Below, in pieces: positions 42,671 to 54,308 of a stretch of 64,000 bases of DNA. The stretch comes from Hemicordylus capensis (lineage: Eukaryota > Chordata > Lepidosauria > Squamata > Cordylidae). Every line of letters starts with the position of its first letter. Within the stretch, counting starts at the first letter, position 1. The stretch is from NCBI RefSeq assembly GCF_027244095.1, contig NC_069669.1, positions 8,830,501-8,894,500 on the forward strand, given 5' to 3'. The notes under the pieces were generated by a model. It was not told where the DNA came from and ran no database searches. It saw only the letters and a program-made list of their open reading frames with translations. Both the position numbers and the translations under genes were made by a program.

Positions 42671-43429
42671 CCAGGAACACCTCTATTCGGCCCGGTACAG
42701 CTTGCTGCGCCATTAGGTGGCAGGCATTTGGGGTCGCAAGCAAGAAGTAAATCACATGGTTTGCATGTACAAAGTCCCAGGTTCTATCCCTGTTGTTACC
42801 AGTTCAAGGACACAGACCTCCACCTGAAGTTGCTGCCAGTCAGAGTAAGTGGTACAGGGCTAGATGGATCAGAATCAATGATCGGAACTTCCGAGGCAGT
42901 GTCCTACCTTCAGATTGCTTCCCCGTTACCCTAGAATGACCATCGGCTTTTGCGGGGCTCTAGAAAGGGACGAGATAAATTCCCGGAGGATGGGATGGGT
43001 ATTAGTAATTGTAGCTCTGTAGAACCTCCAGCTCTGGAGCAGTCTATCCCTAAATAGTTGGCTAGGAAGCCGCTGCCTTCATGCCCTGCCATGGGCATCC
43101 TAGAGGCATCTTGCTGGCCACCGCAGAGAACAGGATAATTGAGAAAACATCTTTTTAAAAAACACACACCACAGTTTGTGTTGGAACGTGCTGAAGGTGT
43201 TTACAAATCAAATAGCTGCAACCAAGGAGCAAAACACAAAACAGATACTGGAAGCTGAGTATTTGGTCACTGAAACACTTACTGCTGTTTGTGTGCTAGA
43301 GACTGGATTCCAGTTCAAGGCAAGCAAAATGTTTTCAGTTCAGGTTCAATTCCGGTTCACTGGGGAGAAGCTCTCTGAACAGATGTTATTCTTGAGTTCA
43401 ACTCTCTGCTAGAGAATAAGCAATCTAGG

Positions 43430-43932
43430 AACACAGAATGCTGCCTTCTACTGAGTCAGACCATGGGTCCATCCAGCTCAGTATTGTCTACTCTGACTGG
43501 CAGCAGCTCTCCAAGGTTTCAGGGAGGAGTCTCACCCAGCCCGACCTGGAGATGCTGCCAGGATTGTACCTGGGACCTTCTGCATGCAAAGCAGATGTTC
43601 CACTGCTGAGCTACAGCCCCATCCCCCCTCAAAAAAACCCACAACTTTTTCCTGCATCAGACCCTTTCTAGCTCACTATTGTCAACACTGACTGGCAGCA
43701 GCTGTCGAAGGTTTCAGGCAGGCGTGTCTCCCAGCCCTGTCAGGAGACGCTGCCAGGATTGAACTTAGGTTCTTCTGCATGCACAGCAGATGGTCTTCCA
43801 CTTAGCTACAGCCCCCACCCCCTAAGGGGATATCTCACAGCGCTCACATGCGGTCGCCCATCCAAATGCAAACCAGAGCATAGCCTACTTAGCAAAAGGG
43901 GCCATTCCTGCTTGTGACTTCTCCTCCCCAAT
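43430..43932 (-). repeat. Two tandem minus-strand chimeric SINE copies
   Basis: 43430-43626 (tRNA-headed, ends GGGGCTGTAGCTCAGCAG on the minus strand) and 43651-43932 (with the 5S-like head AAGTAGGCTATGCTCTGG). Confidence 0.78.
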
Positions 43933-44039
43933 TTACACCAGGTTTCCTCCAGGAGCGCCTTGTCCATGGACAGCCCAAGGCAAGGTACTCAATGCGGCTT
44001 TGCATCCGGGGTGGGGGGAGAAAGAGGCAACTATAAAAT

Positions 44040-44390
44040 GTCATCGATGTTGTCAGAGGAAGGGAAATGAAAAAGGGCAGAGCAGTGTCCTCCAAAGATC
44101 TCTCCAGGGACAGACTACAACCATCTGTTCATTGTTACCCCCCTGACCCTTATCCCAACCCAGTCCTCTGTGCAAAAATGAACACAGTTTTACCCAGACT
44201 GGGGACAGAGAGAAAGAAGGGGTGATCACACACAGAAAGTGGCAAGTGCAATACCACGGCCTCCTCTCTCTAGGAGGGCCGAGGGTGCCAAAAATCACTA
44301 TGAACACCCATCCCCTGAAATGAGACCCCTGAAAAGTCCAGCGTTTGTGGGTCTGTCTCCTGGACTTTGTCAAGATTGTCCGACTAAGGA
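44040..44390 (+). repeat. Unnamed dispersed repeat H, copy 3
   Basis: AGTGTCCTCCAAAGATCTCT, GTTCATTGTTACCCCCCTGA, CTCTGTGCAAAAATGAACAC, ACACACAGAAAGTGGCAAG. Family not recognised. Confidence 0.7.
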
Positions 44391-45052
44391 TGCCAGACGA
44401 ACTCTTGGGAAAGCCTGTTGTTGGTTGCTGCTAAGCCTCTAAAGAGCTGTGATGGAAAAAAGTCTAGCACCCGGCCCTACACAGAACAGTTGTTAGAGCT
44501 AAAATAAATCCCCCGGGAGAATTGTGTGCCGCCTGTTGCTAGGAGGAGTTCCCAGCCAACAAAACAGCTTCACGTACCTGCGTCGTTTTTCAAGCCAGAG
44601 GAAGTCCGAGAGAGTCGGTACGTGGATTTGATGCCATCAGGATTCACTTCTCCCTTGTGGAGGTCCAAGCAAAGTTCAGTCTGCAGAAGCGTCCGTTTTT
44701 TGAGCCGCTCATGGAAAGCACCACTGCCCCAACCATTGTGGTCTTGGGTGCAAGATCACACCAGAAAGATCAGCTGCCACCATGCATGTCTCTTTTGGAA
44801 TATAGGATGCAGCTGGGTAAATGGGTAGTGGTAGCAGGCCAAGCAAGGCTGAGGCGGGGGTGTGTGTGGTGTGTGTGTGTGGAATCGAGATTCTGAATCT
44901 AGAAATAAAAAAGATTCTGCAATCTGCATTAATTATGCAGATGTGGTTAATGTGCATGCTTCCCCCCCCTCTCACCCCCCACAACAGTGCTTATTGTTGT
45001 GCATGATGTGTGCTGTTGGGAGGAGAACTGGCTTTGTGGTAGCGAACTGAAT

Positions 45053-45365
45053 TAGGAACGCAGGAAGCTGCCATATACTGAGTCAGACCATTGGTCTATC
45101 TAGCTCAGTATTGTCTTCACAGACTGGCAGCAGCTTCTCCCAGGTTGCAGGCAGGCATCTCTCTCAGCCCTATCCTGGAGATGCTGCCAGGGAGGGAACT
45201 TGGTACCTTCTGCTGTTCCCAGAGCAGCTCCATCCCCTAAAGGGAATATCTCCCAGTGCTCACACTTCTAGTCTCCCATTCATATGCAACCAGGGCGGAC
45301 CCTGCTTAGCTAAGGGGACAAGTCATGCGTCATGCTTCCTGCCACCAGACCAGCTCGCCAGCTCT
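45053..45365 (-). repeat. 5S/tRNA chimeric SINE, full length
   Basis: From TTAGGAACGCAGGAAGCTGC to CACCAGACCAGCTCGCC. Directly followed by an inverted copy. Confidence 0.86.
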
Positions 45366-45785
45366 CCTCTCTTAGCAAATTGCCGCCCTTTGCTAAGCAG
45401 GGTCTGCCTTGGTTTGCATTTGGACGGGTAACTACACATGAGTGCTGTAAGAGATTCCCCTTAGGGGACAGAGTAGTTCAGTGGCAGAGATGCTTTGCCT
45501 GCAGAAGGTCCCAGGTTCAATCCCCAGCAGCATCTCCAGGTAGGTCTGGGAGAGACGCCTGCCTGAAATCTTGGAGAAGCCACTACCAGTTCGCGTAGAC
45601 CAGGGATTCTCAGCGTTGGGTCCCCAGATGTTCTTGAACTTCAACTCCCATAATCCCCAACCAAAGGCCTTTGGGGCTGGGGATTATGGAAGTCCAATAA
45701 CATCTGGGGACCCAACGCTGAGAATCCCTGGTGTAGGCCATATGGAGCTAGATGGCTTAATGGTGAAAGGCGCTTCCTGAGGAAA
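45366..45785 (+). repeat. Chimeric SINE with both 5S and tRNA heads, split by a MITE
   Basis: TTGCTAAGCAGGGTCTGCC, TTTGGACGGGTAACTAC (5S-like), then AGTAGTTCAGTGGCAGAG and CCAGGTTCAATCCCCAGC (tRNA-like A and B boxes), body to GCGTAGAC, MITE, then CATATGGAGCTAGATGG. Confidence 0.85.
45601..45730. mobile_element. hAT-like palindromic MITE (130 bp) in the SINE body
   Basis: CAGGGATTCTCAGCGTTGGG and its exact complement CCCAACGCTGAGAATCCCTG. Flanks GCGTAGAC (45593-45600) and GTGTAGGC (45731-45738) are decayed copies of the same 8-mer used at 6963. Confidence 0.9.
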
Positions 45786-45884
45786 GATGGCAGCTCGCAT
45801 AGAGAAGGTCTCCGGCTCACTCCCTGTACCATACTGAAACAAACCTGCAGCTGTGCTAGAGCATTGATGACGCCCATGGAGAAC

Positions 45885-46140
45885 AACAATAAATATTTAC
45901 ACACTGCTTTTCAACAAAAGTTCCCAAAGTAGTTTACATTGATACAAATAGATAAATAAAATGGCTTCCAGCCCCCAAAGGGCTTACCATCTAAAAAGAA
46001 ACAGAAGCTCGACACCAGCAACAGCCACGGGAGGGATGCTGTGCTGGGGCTGGATAGGGCCAGTTGCTCTCCCCCTGCTAAACATAAAGAGAATCACCAC
46101 TTTTAAAAAATGCCTCTTTGATCAATTATAGCAGGGGATA
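45885..46140 (-). repeat. L2-like short tail repeat (family T)
   Basis: Minus strand: AAAGAGGCATTTTTTAAAAG, TCCCGTGGCTGTTGCTGG, GTAAGCCCTTTGGGGGCTGG, tail GCAGTGTGTAAATATTTAT. Confidence 0.72.
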
Positions 46141-46149
46141 TGTGTAGCT

Positions 46150-46910
46150 GGGCCTGCGTGTTTACTAAGGAGTTGGGCAGAGAAGATAAAAAGAAATAAA
46201 CAGAAAATGGACATAAACTTATACTGAAAAACTATAGTCGCGCCTTCCCTTATTCTCCTATGCTTTGCAAAGCACCTCCAGTTTTCTCTTCTGTTCCCTG
46301 TTCCGTTCTTTCCACTACCATGTCTTTTGCTCTTATTTTCCCCTTTCACTTTTTCTTCTCCTTGCTTTTCTGATTTTTTTTTAAAAAAAAAAAAAATCTG
46401 GAGTGAGTGTAAGACAATATTCTTGGATGGGGCGGAAAGGAGGACTCTGCCGGCTGCTTGTGTAGTAGGAGAGGGGGGACATAATCTTCGAAGAAGCCCT
46501 GAGCCAAGGCGGGTTCCCATTGAGCTCCGTCCACGCCTCCCCTGCGGTCTGCAGAAACCAGGTCCCGAGCGAGGCCTCCTGACAAAGCCCCCATGCATTT
46601 CACACGCAATCCTCAGATGCCTCACGCCCATGCCACAGAGATCAAAAGCCGGGAGGCAGGAACAAGGCGTCTGTCAGCAACCTTTGTGTCTAACAGCGAC
46701 AGCCCCGGCTGGGGAGGAGAGGCCTACCGAGCGCAGGAAATTATGGCCCCTGCCGTTTGATCCAAGCGCGCTCCGGCGACCTCTGCCGTGACCCCTTGAC
46801 CCAGGATCCGGGCTGCTTCTCCTCCTCCTCCTCCTCGGGACAACAACATCATAACAGGGCAAGAGAGAGGTCTGCATCTTCTTTGGGACAGCCCAGTTCA
46901 AAAGACAGCC
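46150..46910. other. Intergenic stretch without recognised content
   Basis: Between WFIKKN1 and RAB40C. Contains a mixed-base T/A run near 46375-46395 and a CTCCTCCTC run near 46819; nothing else identified. Confidence 0.45.
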
Positions 46911-46919
46911 CTGTGGCTG

Positions 46920-47205
46920 AACATAGGAACATAGGAAACTGCCATATGAGTCAGACCATTGGTCTATCTAGCTCAGTATTGTCTTCACAGACTGGCAGCA
47001 GCTTCTCCAAGGTTGCAGGCAGGAGTCTCTCTCCGCTCTGTCTTGGAGATGCTGCCAGGGAGGGAACTTGAAACCTTCTGCTCTTCCCTGAGGGGAATAT
47101 CTTGCAGTGCTCACACATCAAGTCTCCCATTCATATGCAACCAGGGCAGACCCTGCTTAGCTAAGGGAACAAGTCATGCTTGCTACCACAAGACCAGCTC
47201 TCCTC
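46920..47205 (-). repeat. 5S/tRNA chimeric SINE, full length
   Basis: From ACATAGGAACATAGGAAACTG to TACCACAAGACCAGCTCTCC. Confidence 0.87.
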
Positions 47206-47454
47206 TCCTCTCCTCTGCAACCAGATGTCCGAGTTGCCCTCAGGCCGGTATCTGCGCCTTCTCTGCGCCTTCCCACAACGTAGGGCTGCTGGATACAAGC
47301 GCACGACGAGAGGCTGTCAATTCTCGGCAGGTTTCCCCACCTGGCTCCGTTTCGCTGGTTGCCACACACAGAGGCTGGAAAAGACTCCAAGCACAATGAT
47401 GCTGTGTCGTGATGCGCACAGCCTCAGAAATGACCTTGGAGATATGCAACCTTG

Positions 47455-47835
47455 CATACCCTGCAACTTTGGAGAAGCTGCTGCCAGTCTGTATAGACAA
47501 TACTGAGCGAGATGGACCTATGGTCTGACAGTATATGGCAGCTTCCTGTGTTCCTATGACTGAGAGAAGCAGGAGAGCTGATCTTGTGGTCGCAAGCATG
47601 ACTTGTCCCCTTAGCTAAGCAGGGCCCACCCTGGTTGCATATGAATGGGAGACCAGAAGTGTGAGCACTGTAAGATATTCCCCTTCTTAGGGGATGGAGC
47701 CGCTCTGGGAAGAGCATCTAGGTTCCAAGTTCCCTCCCCTGGCAGCATCTCCAAGATAGGGCTGAGAAAGACTCCTGCCTGCAACCTTGGAGAAGCTGCT
47801 GGCCAGTCTGTGAAAACAATACTGAGCTAGATAGT
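47455..47835 (+). repeat. Chimeric SINE body fragment plus a nearly full copy
   Basis: 47455-47560: GGAGAAGCTGCTGCCAGTC to GCAGCTTCCTGTGTTCC. 47570-47835: GATCTTGTGGTCGCAAGC, TAGCTAAGCAGGGCCCACCC, to ACAATACTGAGCTAGATAG. Confidence 0.82.
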
Positions 47836-48584
47836 TCAAAAAGGACTTGCAGTTTGCAAACATAGGAATATCTCTGTGACTCTAGTCTTTTTCTTTGTCG
47901 ATGAGGTATCATTCTCTGTCTTTTCTACTGGGAGAGTTTTCCCGCTTTTTTTTCTGGGGTATTAATGAATTTCCCCAGGATCTTGGATTTTTGTGCTAGT
48001 CTGGCCAAGGTAGTCTGGTCCCTACCTGCAAAAACAGCATTTCTATATTTTGTGCTTGGTTTGGGAGTTTCATGTCACTCAGTGAGGCCCAAGCAGCTTT
48101 ATATTTATAGATACAAGTGACCCTTGTTTTCCATGGACTCCATATCCAGGGTTTTGCATAACTGTGATTGGGACTTAGAGACCCAGTTTCATTATCTGCA
48201 GGTAGAAAAATAAGCAAAATTCGCCTATCGGTTTTGAGTGGCCAGAAATAATTTCTGATGTCATTGACGGCCACCATTTTCCAGCAGAAGATCATTTTGT
48301 GGCTCTTAAAAAATTTTTTTTCTTTGGCAAATATTCAAAATATTCATATTTTGAAGGGTCTTGCTGTAGTCCTGCAAGAACTGGAGACCCACATTTGAGA
48401 ACCCTTCTTTTAAAATATATAGAGAGTCAATTTCAGCACCGGCAGTGTGACTGAATGAACAAAACTAGAGGCAGATATAGGTCAGAAGACTCCCTGACTA
48501 GATGTAGGAATCTTCCGGTGGTCTGAATTTCAAGGAAGGTCCCCCCACCCATTAATCTTATTTCCCACTTCCCGGGCTTTCTTA

Positions 48585-48870
48585 AAATATTTATATGTCA
48601 CTTTCCCCAATTGTGTCCAAAGCAGCTTACAATAATGAAAAACCAATTAAAACAAATAAACACACTTTAGAGTACGCAGCAGCAAACACAGCCCAAAACA
48701 GATTCTGGTACCTAGATGCTGACAGTCTGGGTAGCAAAGTGACCTCGAATGAAAAGGGATTCCAGAGTGAGGGGCCACAACAGAGGAGGCCCCGTATCTG
48801 GTCATGACCTTTGTCACCTCAAGAAGAGGGAGAGGTCTAGAGAAGGTCCTCCAAAGTACATAAGAGCAAG
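48585..48870 (-). mobile_element. L2-like LINE fragment
   Basis: Minus strand: GTAAGCTGCTTTGGACACA (tail region) and TGGCCCCTCACTCTGGAATC (RT C-terminus region). Confidence 0.6.
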
Positions 48871-49790
48871 CAACACCTAGATCTTCATAGTTTACAGACT
48901 TCATTGAAACGGGATTCACATTTATGGATGCGTTGGAAGAAACAAGCCATGACAGACAGCCACTCTCTTTGTTCTTGAATGAGCCATTTTTAGAAGTCTG
49001 ATAAAAACTGGAACTGCCTTACTAGACAGCCTGAATCACAGGGACTTCTGCATTAACAATGGGCTGTGAGGGTTAACACGTTTCTCTTGCCTAACCAAGC
49101 TGTGCTGTGGACATCACGGAGGTGGAAATGCCTATTGGCAGGATAGCTGTTGAATTCGATTGTTCCGATGCAGGATTGAACCGTAGCTGCACTAAGGAGC
49201 TTTGAAAGAGAAAGTGGCTACGAAGGAGAGAGGCCATTAAGTTTCGCCTCAAACTTCACTCTTCCTTCCTACCCACCCCCCCGGCCCCCAGTTTCACATA
49301 CAAGGACATCTGCAGACACAGAACGTGCCGCCGAAAGAGATCATCATCTTCTCCCACTGTTTCCCAGTGCCACCTGAAATCACACAACTCTTTTGATTAG
49401 GCTCCTTGGGGCGAGGTTATACCAAGTACTTCCTGAACCAGCCAGGGAAACAACCAGCACATGTTTGCTTACTTTTCTCAAAAAAGAAAAAAGAAAGAAA
49501 GAAAATTTAAAAAGTCCACATGCAAGGTCAGAGGGTGAGAAGGCATCCTTAATATGCAGTCATTACCTCTGGGTTTCCTCTGTACTTTCTCACCACGATG
49601 ACTATGGGCCACACAGACGATTTTTATTTAATTTTTTTGCTCTCTAATTTTAATTTGAAGATACTGCATACTGTGGCCAGGGACTGTTACATTGTTTGTA
49701 AAATGCATACCGAATTGCTGGGATTTTAGACTTTAAATGAAGCTGTATTTTATTACGCGCTGGTCTAAGACCAAATTAAAGTTCTTCTTC
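48871..49790. other. Intergenic stretch without recognised content
   Basis: No coding, RNA or repeat signature that I can name, apart from an AAAG-rich tract at 49484-49505. Confidence 0.45.
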
Positions 49791-49794
49791 TACA

Positions 49795-50575
49795 ACTATG
49801 GTGAATATTTAGAACGTCAAGCAAAGTTCTCAGAGCAGTTTACATAGGAAAAATAAATATGACATAAATAAGATCTGGTCACCACATCTAAAAAAGGAGA
49901 TTGTAGAACTGGGAAAGGTGCAGAAGATGACAACTAAGATGGTCAGGGGCCTAGAGCACCTTCCTTATGAGGCAAGGCTACAATACCTGGGACTTTTTAG
50001 TTTAGAAAAAAGACGACTGTGGGGAGACATGATAGAGGTCTATAAAATCATTCATGGGGTGGAGAAAGTGGATAGAGAGAAATTCTTCTCCCTCTCCCAT
50101 AACTCTAGAACCAGGGGTCATCCCATGAAATTGATTGCCGGGAAATCTGGGACCAACAAACGGAAGTACTTTTTCACACAACGCATAATCCACTTGTGGA
50201 ATTCTCTGCCCCGAGATGTGGTGACAGCCAACAACCTGGATGGATTGAAGAGGGGTCTGGATAACTTCATGGAGCCTCCGAGTACCAGTTGCAGGGGAGT
50301 AACAGCAGGAAGGACGGCATGCCCCCAACTCCTGCCTGTGGCTTCCAGCAGCATCTGATGGGCCACTGTGTGAAACTGGATGCTAGACTAGATGGGCCTT
50401 GGGCCTGATCCAGCAGGGCTGTTCTGAAGATGGTCCCCTGGCCCCAAAGGGCTCACAATCTAAAATGAAACACAAGATCAACACCAGCAAGAAGCCACTG
50501 GAGGGATGCTGTGTTGGGGCTGGATAGGGCCAGTTGCTCTCCCCTGCTAACTAGACGAGTATCACCACTTTTGAA
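49795..50575 (-). repeat. Family T repeat split by a LINE insertion
   Basis: Segments 49795-49876 (minus strand ATCTTATTTATGTCATATTT) and 50424-50575 (minus strand ATTGTGAGCCCTTTGGGGCC) are collinear around the LINE. AAGAT stands on both sides of it. Confidence 0.7.
49872..50428 (+). mobile_element. L2/CR1-like LINE 3' end with an open RT C-terminus frame
   Basis: A frame open from about 49876 to 50358 encodes GLEHLPYEARLQYLGLFSLE, KRRLWGDMIEVYKIIHGVEK, FTQRIIHLWNSLPRDVV and related motifs, the conserved tail of CR1/L2-group ORF2. 5'-truncated. Ends at the family 3' end CTGATCCAGCAGGGCTGTTC. A transposon remnant, not a host gene. Confidence 0.85.
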
Positions 50576-50965
50576 GAGGCACCTTTTCAAAGTGGCAATT
50601 CTCTTTATTGAGCAGGGGGAGAGGAACTGGCCCTATCTATCCCCAGCACAGCATCCCTCCAGTGGCTGTTGCTAGTGTCTATCTTTTAAAAATTGTTCTT
50701 TGGGGACAGGGGACCATCTTATGTATGTAGTTGAAGGAAAGAGAAGAAGAGGACGGCAAGCAACAAGGTGGAGGGACTCGATCACGACAGCAATGAAGGC
50801 ACCACTGAGAGGCCTTCAAGGCCAAGCTGAAGACAGATAATCCTGGAGAGAATCTATCTATGTGGTCGCTAAGAGTCGACACCGACGTGACAACACTTAA
50901 TTTGTTTTTCCTATGTAAACTGCTTTGAGAACTTTGGTTGAAGAGTGGTATAAAAATATTCATAG
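50576..50965 (+). repeat. Family T repeat split by a Bov-B fragment
   Basis: Segments 50576-50722 (CAGGGGGAGAGGAACTGGCC) and 50907-50965 (ATGTAAACTGCTTTGAGAAC, GTATAAAAATATTC). It is inverted relative to its left neighbour, so the two abut head to head. Confidence 0.72.
50724..50906 (+). mobile_element. Bov-B LINE 3' end
   Basis: AGAAGAAGAGGACGGCAAGC, GGTGGAGGGACTCGATCACG, then GTGGTCGCTAAGAGTCGACA and CCGACGTGACAACACTTAA, the diagnostic Bov-B terminus. Confidence 0.85.
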
Positions 50966-51324
50966 TAGTAGAAGCTTGCTAATTCTGAGCCAGTTATTCA
51001 GGCATCATGTTGTACACATGTACAACAACATCTGTACACTCACATGTTGTGTGAATGACTATTTCAGTGTTCGCTTTAAGAGTGAACCTGGGTACAGGCC
51101 CCTCAAACGCACAGTATACTCACTGACCATAACATGTGAATGTTATGTTCTATTCTAGAATGGAATGTTCGATTCATTCCATATAGCTGCTCTCATAAGA
51201 GGAGAGATTCAAACCAGGGACTTTCATAAGCTGGTCTCGTGGCCACTACACATGTAATCTATTTATTAATAAACTTCAGGTTGAGAGACAAAATTATTCA
51301 CAATAATCCACAATGCTACTTAGG

Positions 51325-51455
51325 GAGGAGAGACTGTCTTGTGGCAGCAAGCATGAATTGTTCCTTTGCTAAGCAGGGTCTACCCTGGTTTGCATTTGAA
51401 TGGGGGACTCACTGTAAAACATTCCCCTTAGGGGATGGGGCCGCTCTCAAAACAT
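51325..51455 (+). repeat. 5S/tRNA chimeric SINE, 5S-like head
   Basis: CTGTCTTGTGGCAGCAAGC, TTGCTAAGCAGGGTCTACCC, GCATTTGAATGGGGGACTC. Confidence 0.75.
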
Positions 51456-52315
51456 AGCCAATAGCAGATAACTGCCAGACGCATTTTGACTACACAAGTG
51501 GCGTTATAGTAGGAAATGATTTCTTGGCAGTGGGCACATATATCTCAACTTGATTCTGTTACCCTTGGCATTGTCCATTAGCAAAAGCTTGGTGTTTCCC
51601 CTCTTGAAGGTTTGTAGTGTCTACTCAGTGTCTTGCTTTTCTTTTGCTCATGGATACACACCTGATAAGTTTCAGGGCATGCCCTGGAGGCCTACGATGG
51701 GGCAACCTTGCTGAAGCGTCTGGCCTGGCCAGTGCCTACTAGTTGAGAGCGCCTGGGAACCCTACATTCAAGACTGAACTCAAAGGAATGTAAGAACGTG
51801 AAACAAGAACCCTGACAAGCAGAAATATTCCTTAAGGAGTGCACACGTCCACATAAGAGCAGTGACGACAATACATATTGTACACTTGTATTGTGCAACA
51901 TTACATTACATATAGGAAGCATTGTACTTTGTTAAGGGGTAATTTTCCAAAGTTTGAAATTAGTGATTTAAAAAATGGGACGGGTGGGTAAGTATTCTAG
52001 CCATGGTTCTTTTGGCACAGAAGAGAGATTTTCTCAATTCATGGGAGTGTGAAGAAAGCATTCCACTTTGATCCAGCCCTTCGGTCCATGGCCAAACTCC
52101 TGCTCACTTCAAATGAGGCAGTTAGCAAGAGTGCTTTCCACTGGCCCCCCTGGGAATATCCCATCACCACAAGCCCCTTTAATCCCCTTAAATCCATCCT
52201 TCCGAGCTCCCCATCTCCTCTGCCCTCCCGCTGCCCTTCAGAATGCCCCCCGCCCCCAGCATTAAAGAGCTCCCTTTCTTGTCACTGACAACTTTCACAG
52301 CCGGCAGGGCGGTTT
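51456..52315. other. Intergenic stretch before the RAB40C 3' end
   Basis: Nothing recognised on either strand. Confidence 0.45.
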
Positions 52316-52334
52316 TTAAATCAAAGATTTCTTT

Positions 52335-52340
52335 TTTAAT
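52335..52340 (-). promoter_or_regulatory. Probable RAB40C poly(A) signal (ATTAAA)
   Basis: Minus-strand TATATAAATTAAAAAAG context, with T-rich sequence about 30-50 nt further on. Common variant hexamer. Confidence 0.45.
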
Positions 52341-54172
52341 TTATATAAAAACCGTATCAGTTTGACAACATTTACTGTACAAAGGAATTAAAAACGGAGG
52401 AATGGTATGAGTGTTGGACAGCAGCTACTTTATAGTGTTTGAGATCAGATCACATTCTTGAGTTGAACATCTTTTTAAAACCAAAAACCAAAAAGGTACG
52501 AGTTCAGCTTTGATTGGCAGACATTCCAGAGAATCTCGTTCCAAACAGATTCGCCATGATTTAAAAAATAGATTAAAAGAAGAGAAAGACAGGCATTTAG
52601 GCGAGGCTGAGACGCACATGGATAGACTAAGAGGGATGTGGGAGGAGAGGAAAAAAGTGCAGGAAATGGGAAACGGTTCTTAGGTGAGCGGCATCTTCCG
52701 CCTTCCCCCAAGAACATCTCCGCGGCGGGCCCCTTCCAGCCAAGTATGTACAAGTGAGCTCGGGCGCTGGAGGAACAATAGGGAGGATTTACAGCCTGTC
52801 CAGCGGGATGGGGGCTCCCTGTCATTCTTCGGCCAGAAAACAATGCACATTCCGGAGCCGTTTTGGGAAGGGGCTATTTTAAAACCACGAGTGGAAAGAT
52901 GGCAGCCCAGGCCGCCTCCTGGATCACCTGTTCGCTGCACATCCCCAGAATGCCAGGCTGTTGAGTCAGTGATTGTCCCCCCGCTCCATTCCGAGCGAGC
53001 GGCACAACAGGTGGCCCTGCGGACAGGCCCTGTAAATCTCCCGGCTTCCACGCTCCTGCCCAGGATTTGGCGCCGACTTTGTTCGCGGCCCGATGGAGAT
53101 GCCGCGAAAGGCTTTCCCCTGCCCTTGACCTGTCCCCGCCGCCCTCTTTGAGCGGGTGCCAGCAGCACGGGCAGGGCTCGGCCGGCCCTTCGTGCCAAGC
53201 AATCCCGGAGCAGTCACGACGCGGCAGCAGCGGCGGCTGTGCCAGCCGGGAACAAAATGGGCGGCCAGCTGTGCCGGCAGCCTCACCCTCTCCCCATTCT
53301 GAAGTGGGCAGCCAATCCTGGTGAGGGGAGGGCTGGCAGTTGCGGGACGCCACCTGGGAGGAGATGCTCGCCAGGCCCAAGAGGGGAGGGGGAGAGAGAG
53401 AGAGAGAGAGAGAGAAGGCGGGTGAGGGGGGGCATGACTTGGAGACTGACCCCTGCTCACAAAGGCCATTTGTGGGCTCTGTCAATAAAGCTGACAAGTC
53501 ACCGGCCCCTCCATCAGTCCTCCTGGGGTCCTTTCCTAACAAGCTAGCTTCATTTCTCTAAAAAGCTGGAAGACAAACCCATCGGGAGTGTGCAGAAGCA
53601 ACTAGCAGCGCATGCTATTTACAGGTCTGGCCAAAGCACCTGCCCAGAAGACATAGCAGCAGCAACAGCACCGGCAATGCCAAGCGCTGTCCAAATCCAG
53701 AAACCACCACAAAAGCCACAACCAGGCGCACTCGAGGCAGCTGCGTCGGGGCGAACCGACAGGGCATGGAAGGAGGCGGCTCAGCTCAACACCTAGAAAA
53801 GCTTCGGGTTGACAGCTGTGCTTTGGCCAACTTGGTTGTGGGGCTGGGCGGCCCACGCCAGATCAGTTCCCCCCCTACCCCAACACCTGGACACGCTATA
53901 AAAGAAGCTCCATGCGCTGCAACACTCTCATTGTACGATTGTTGGATGATGCAGATCCTTGGAAAGCGACGCCGGGTCAACAGAGGGAAGATGCATCCTG
54001 GATTTCCGAGAGCTGCCCTCTGTGGCTCAGGGAAGCTGTGCGAGGAGCACTGTAGGACTGGGAAGCCACAAATCAAGCACACTGCAGTTGCAAGGGAGCC
54101 GTTCTAGCCAGCCAGGGAACATGCAGCAGGAGGGGGCTGGTCAGGAGCCTCAGGTCTCCTCATGCCTTCGAG

Positions 54173-54308
54173 CAGGGGTTCTCAGACTTGGGCCCCCAGA
54201 TGTTAGACCCCCAACTCCCATCAGGCCCAGCCACAATGGCCACTGCAGCTGGGCACGATGCGGGGTTGATGTCCAACAACATCTGGGTACCCAGGTCTGA
54301 GAACCCTG
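54173..54308. mobile_element. hAT-like palindromic MITE (136 bp) in the RAB40C 3' UTR
   Basis: CAGGGGTTCTCAGACTTGGG facing CCCAGGTCTGAGAACCCTG. Flanks CCTTCGAG and CCTTACCGAG suggest a decayed duplication. Confidence 0.8.

Noticed and set aside
45380-45460. 5S rRNA-like stretches as 5S genes
   Set aside because: Only the box A and box C regions are retained, always fused to the SINE; no 5' or 3' 5S ends.
49918-50358. 146-codon frame as a host gene
   Set aside because: It is the reverse-transcriptase C-terminus of a LINE, flanked by LINE-specific 3' sequence and present in several decayed copies.
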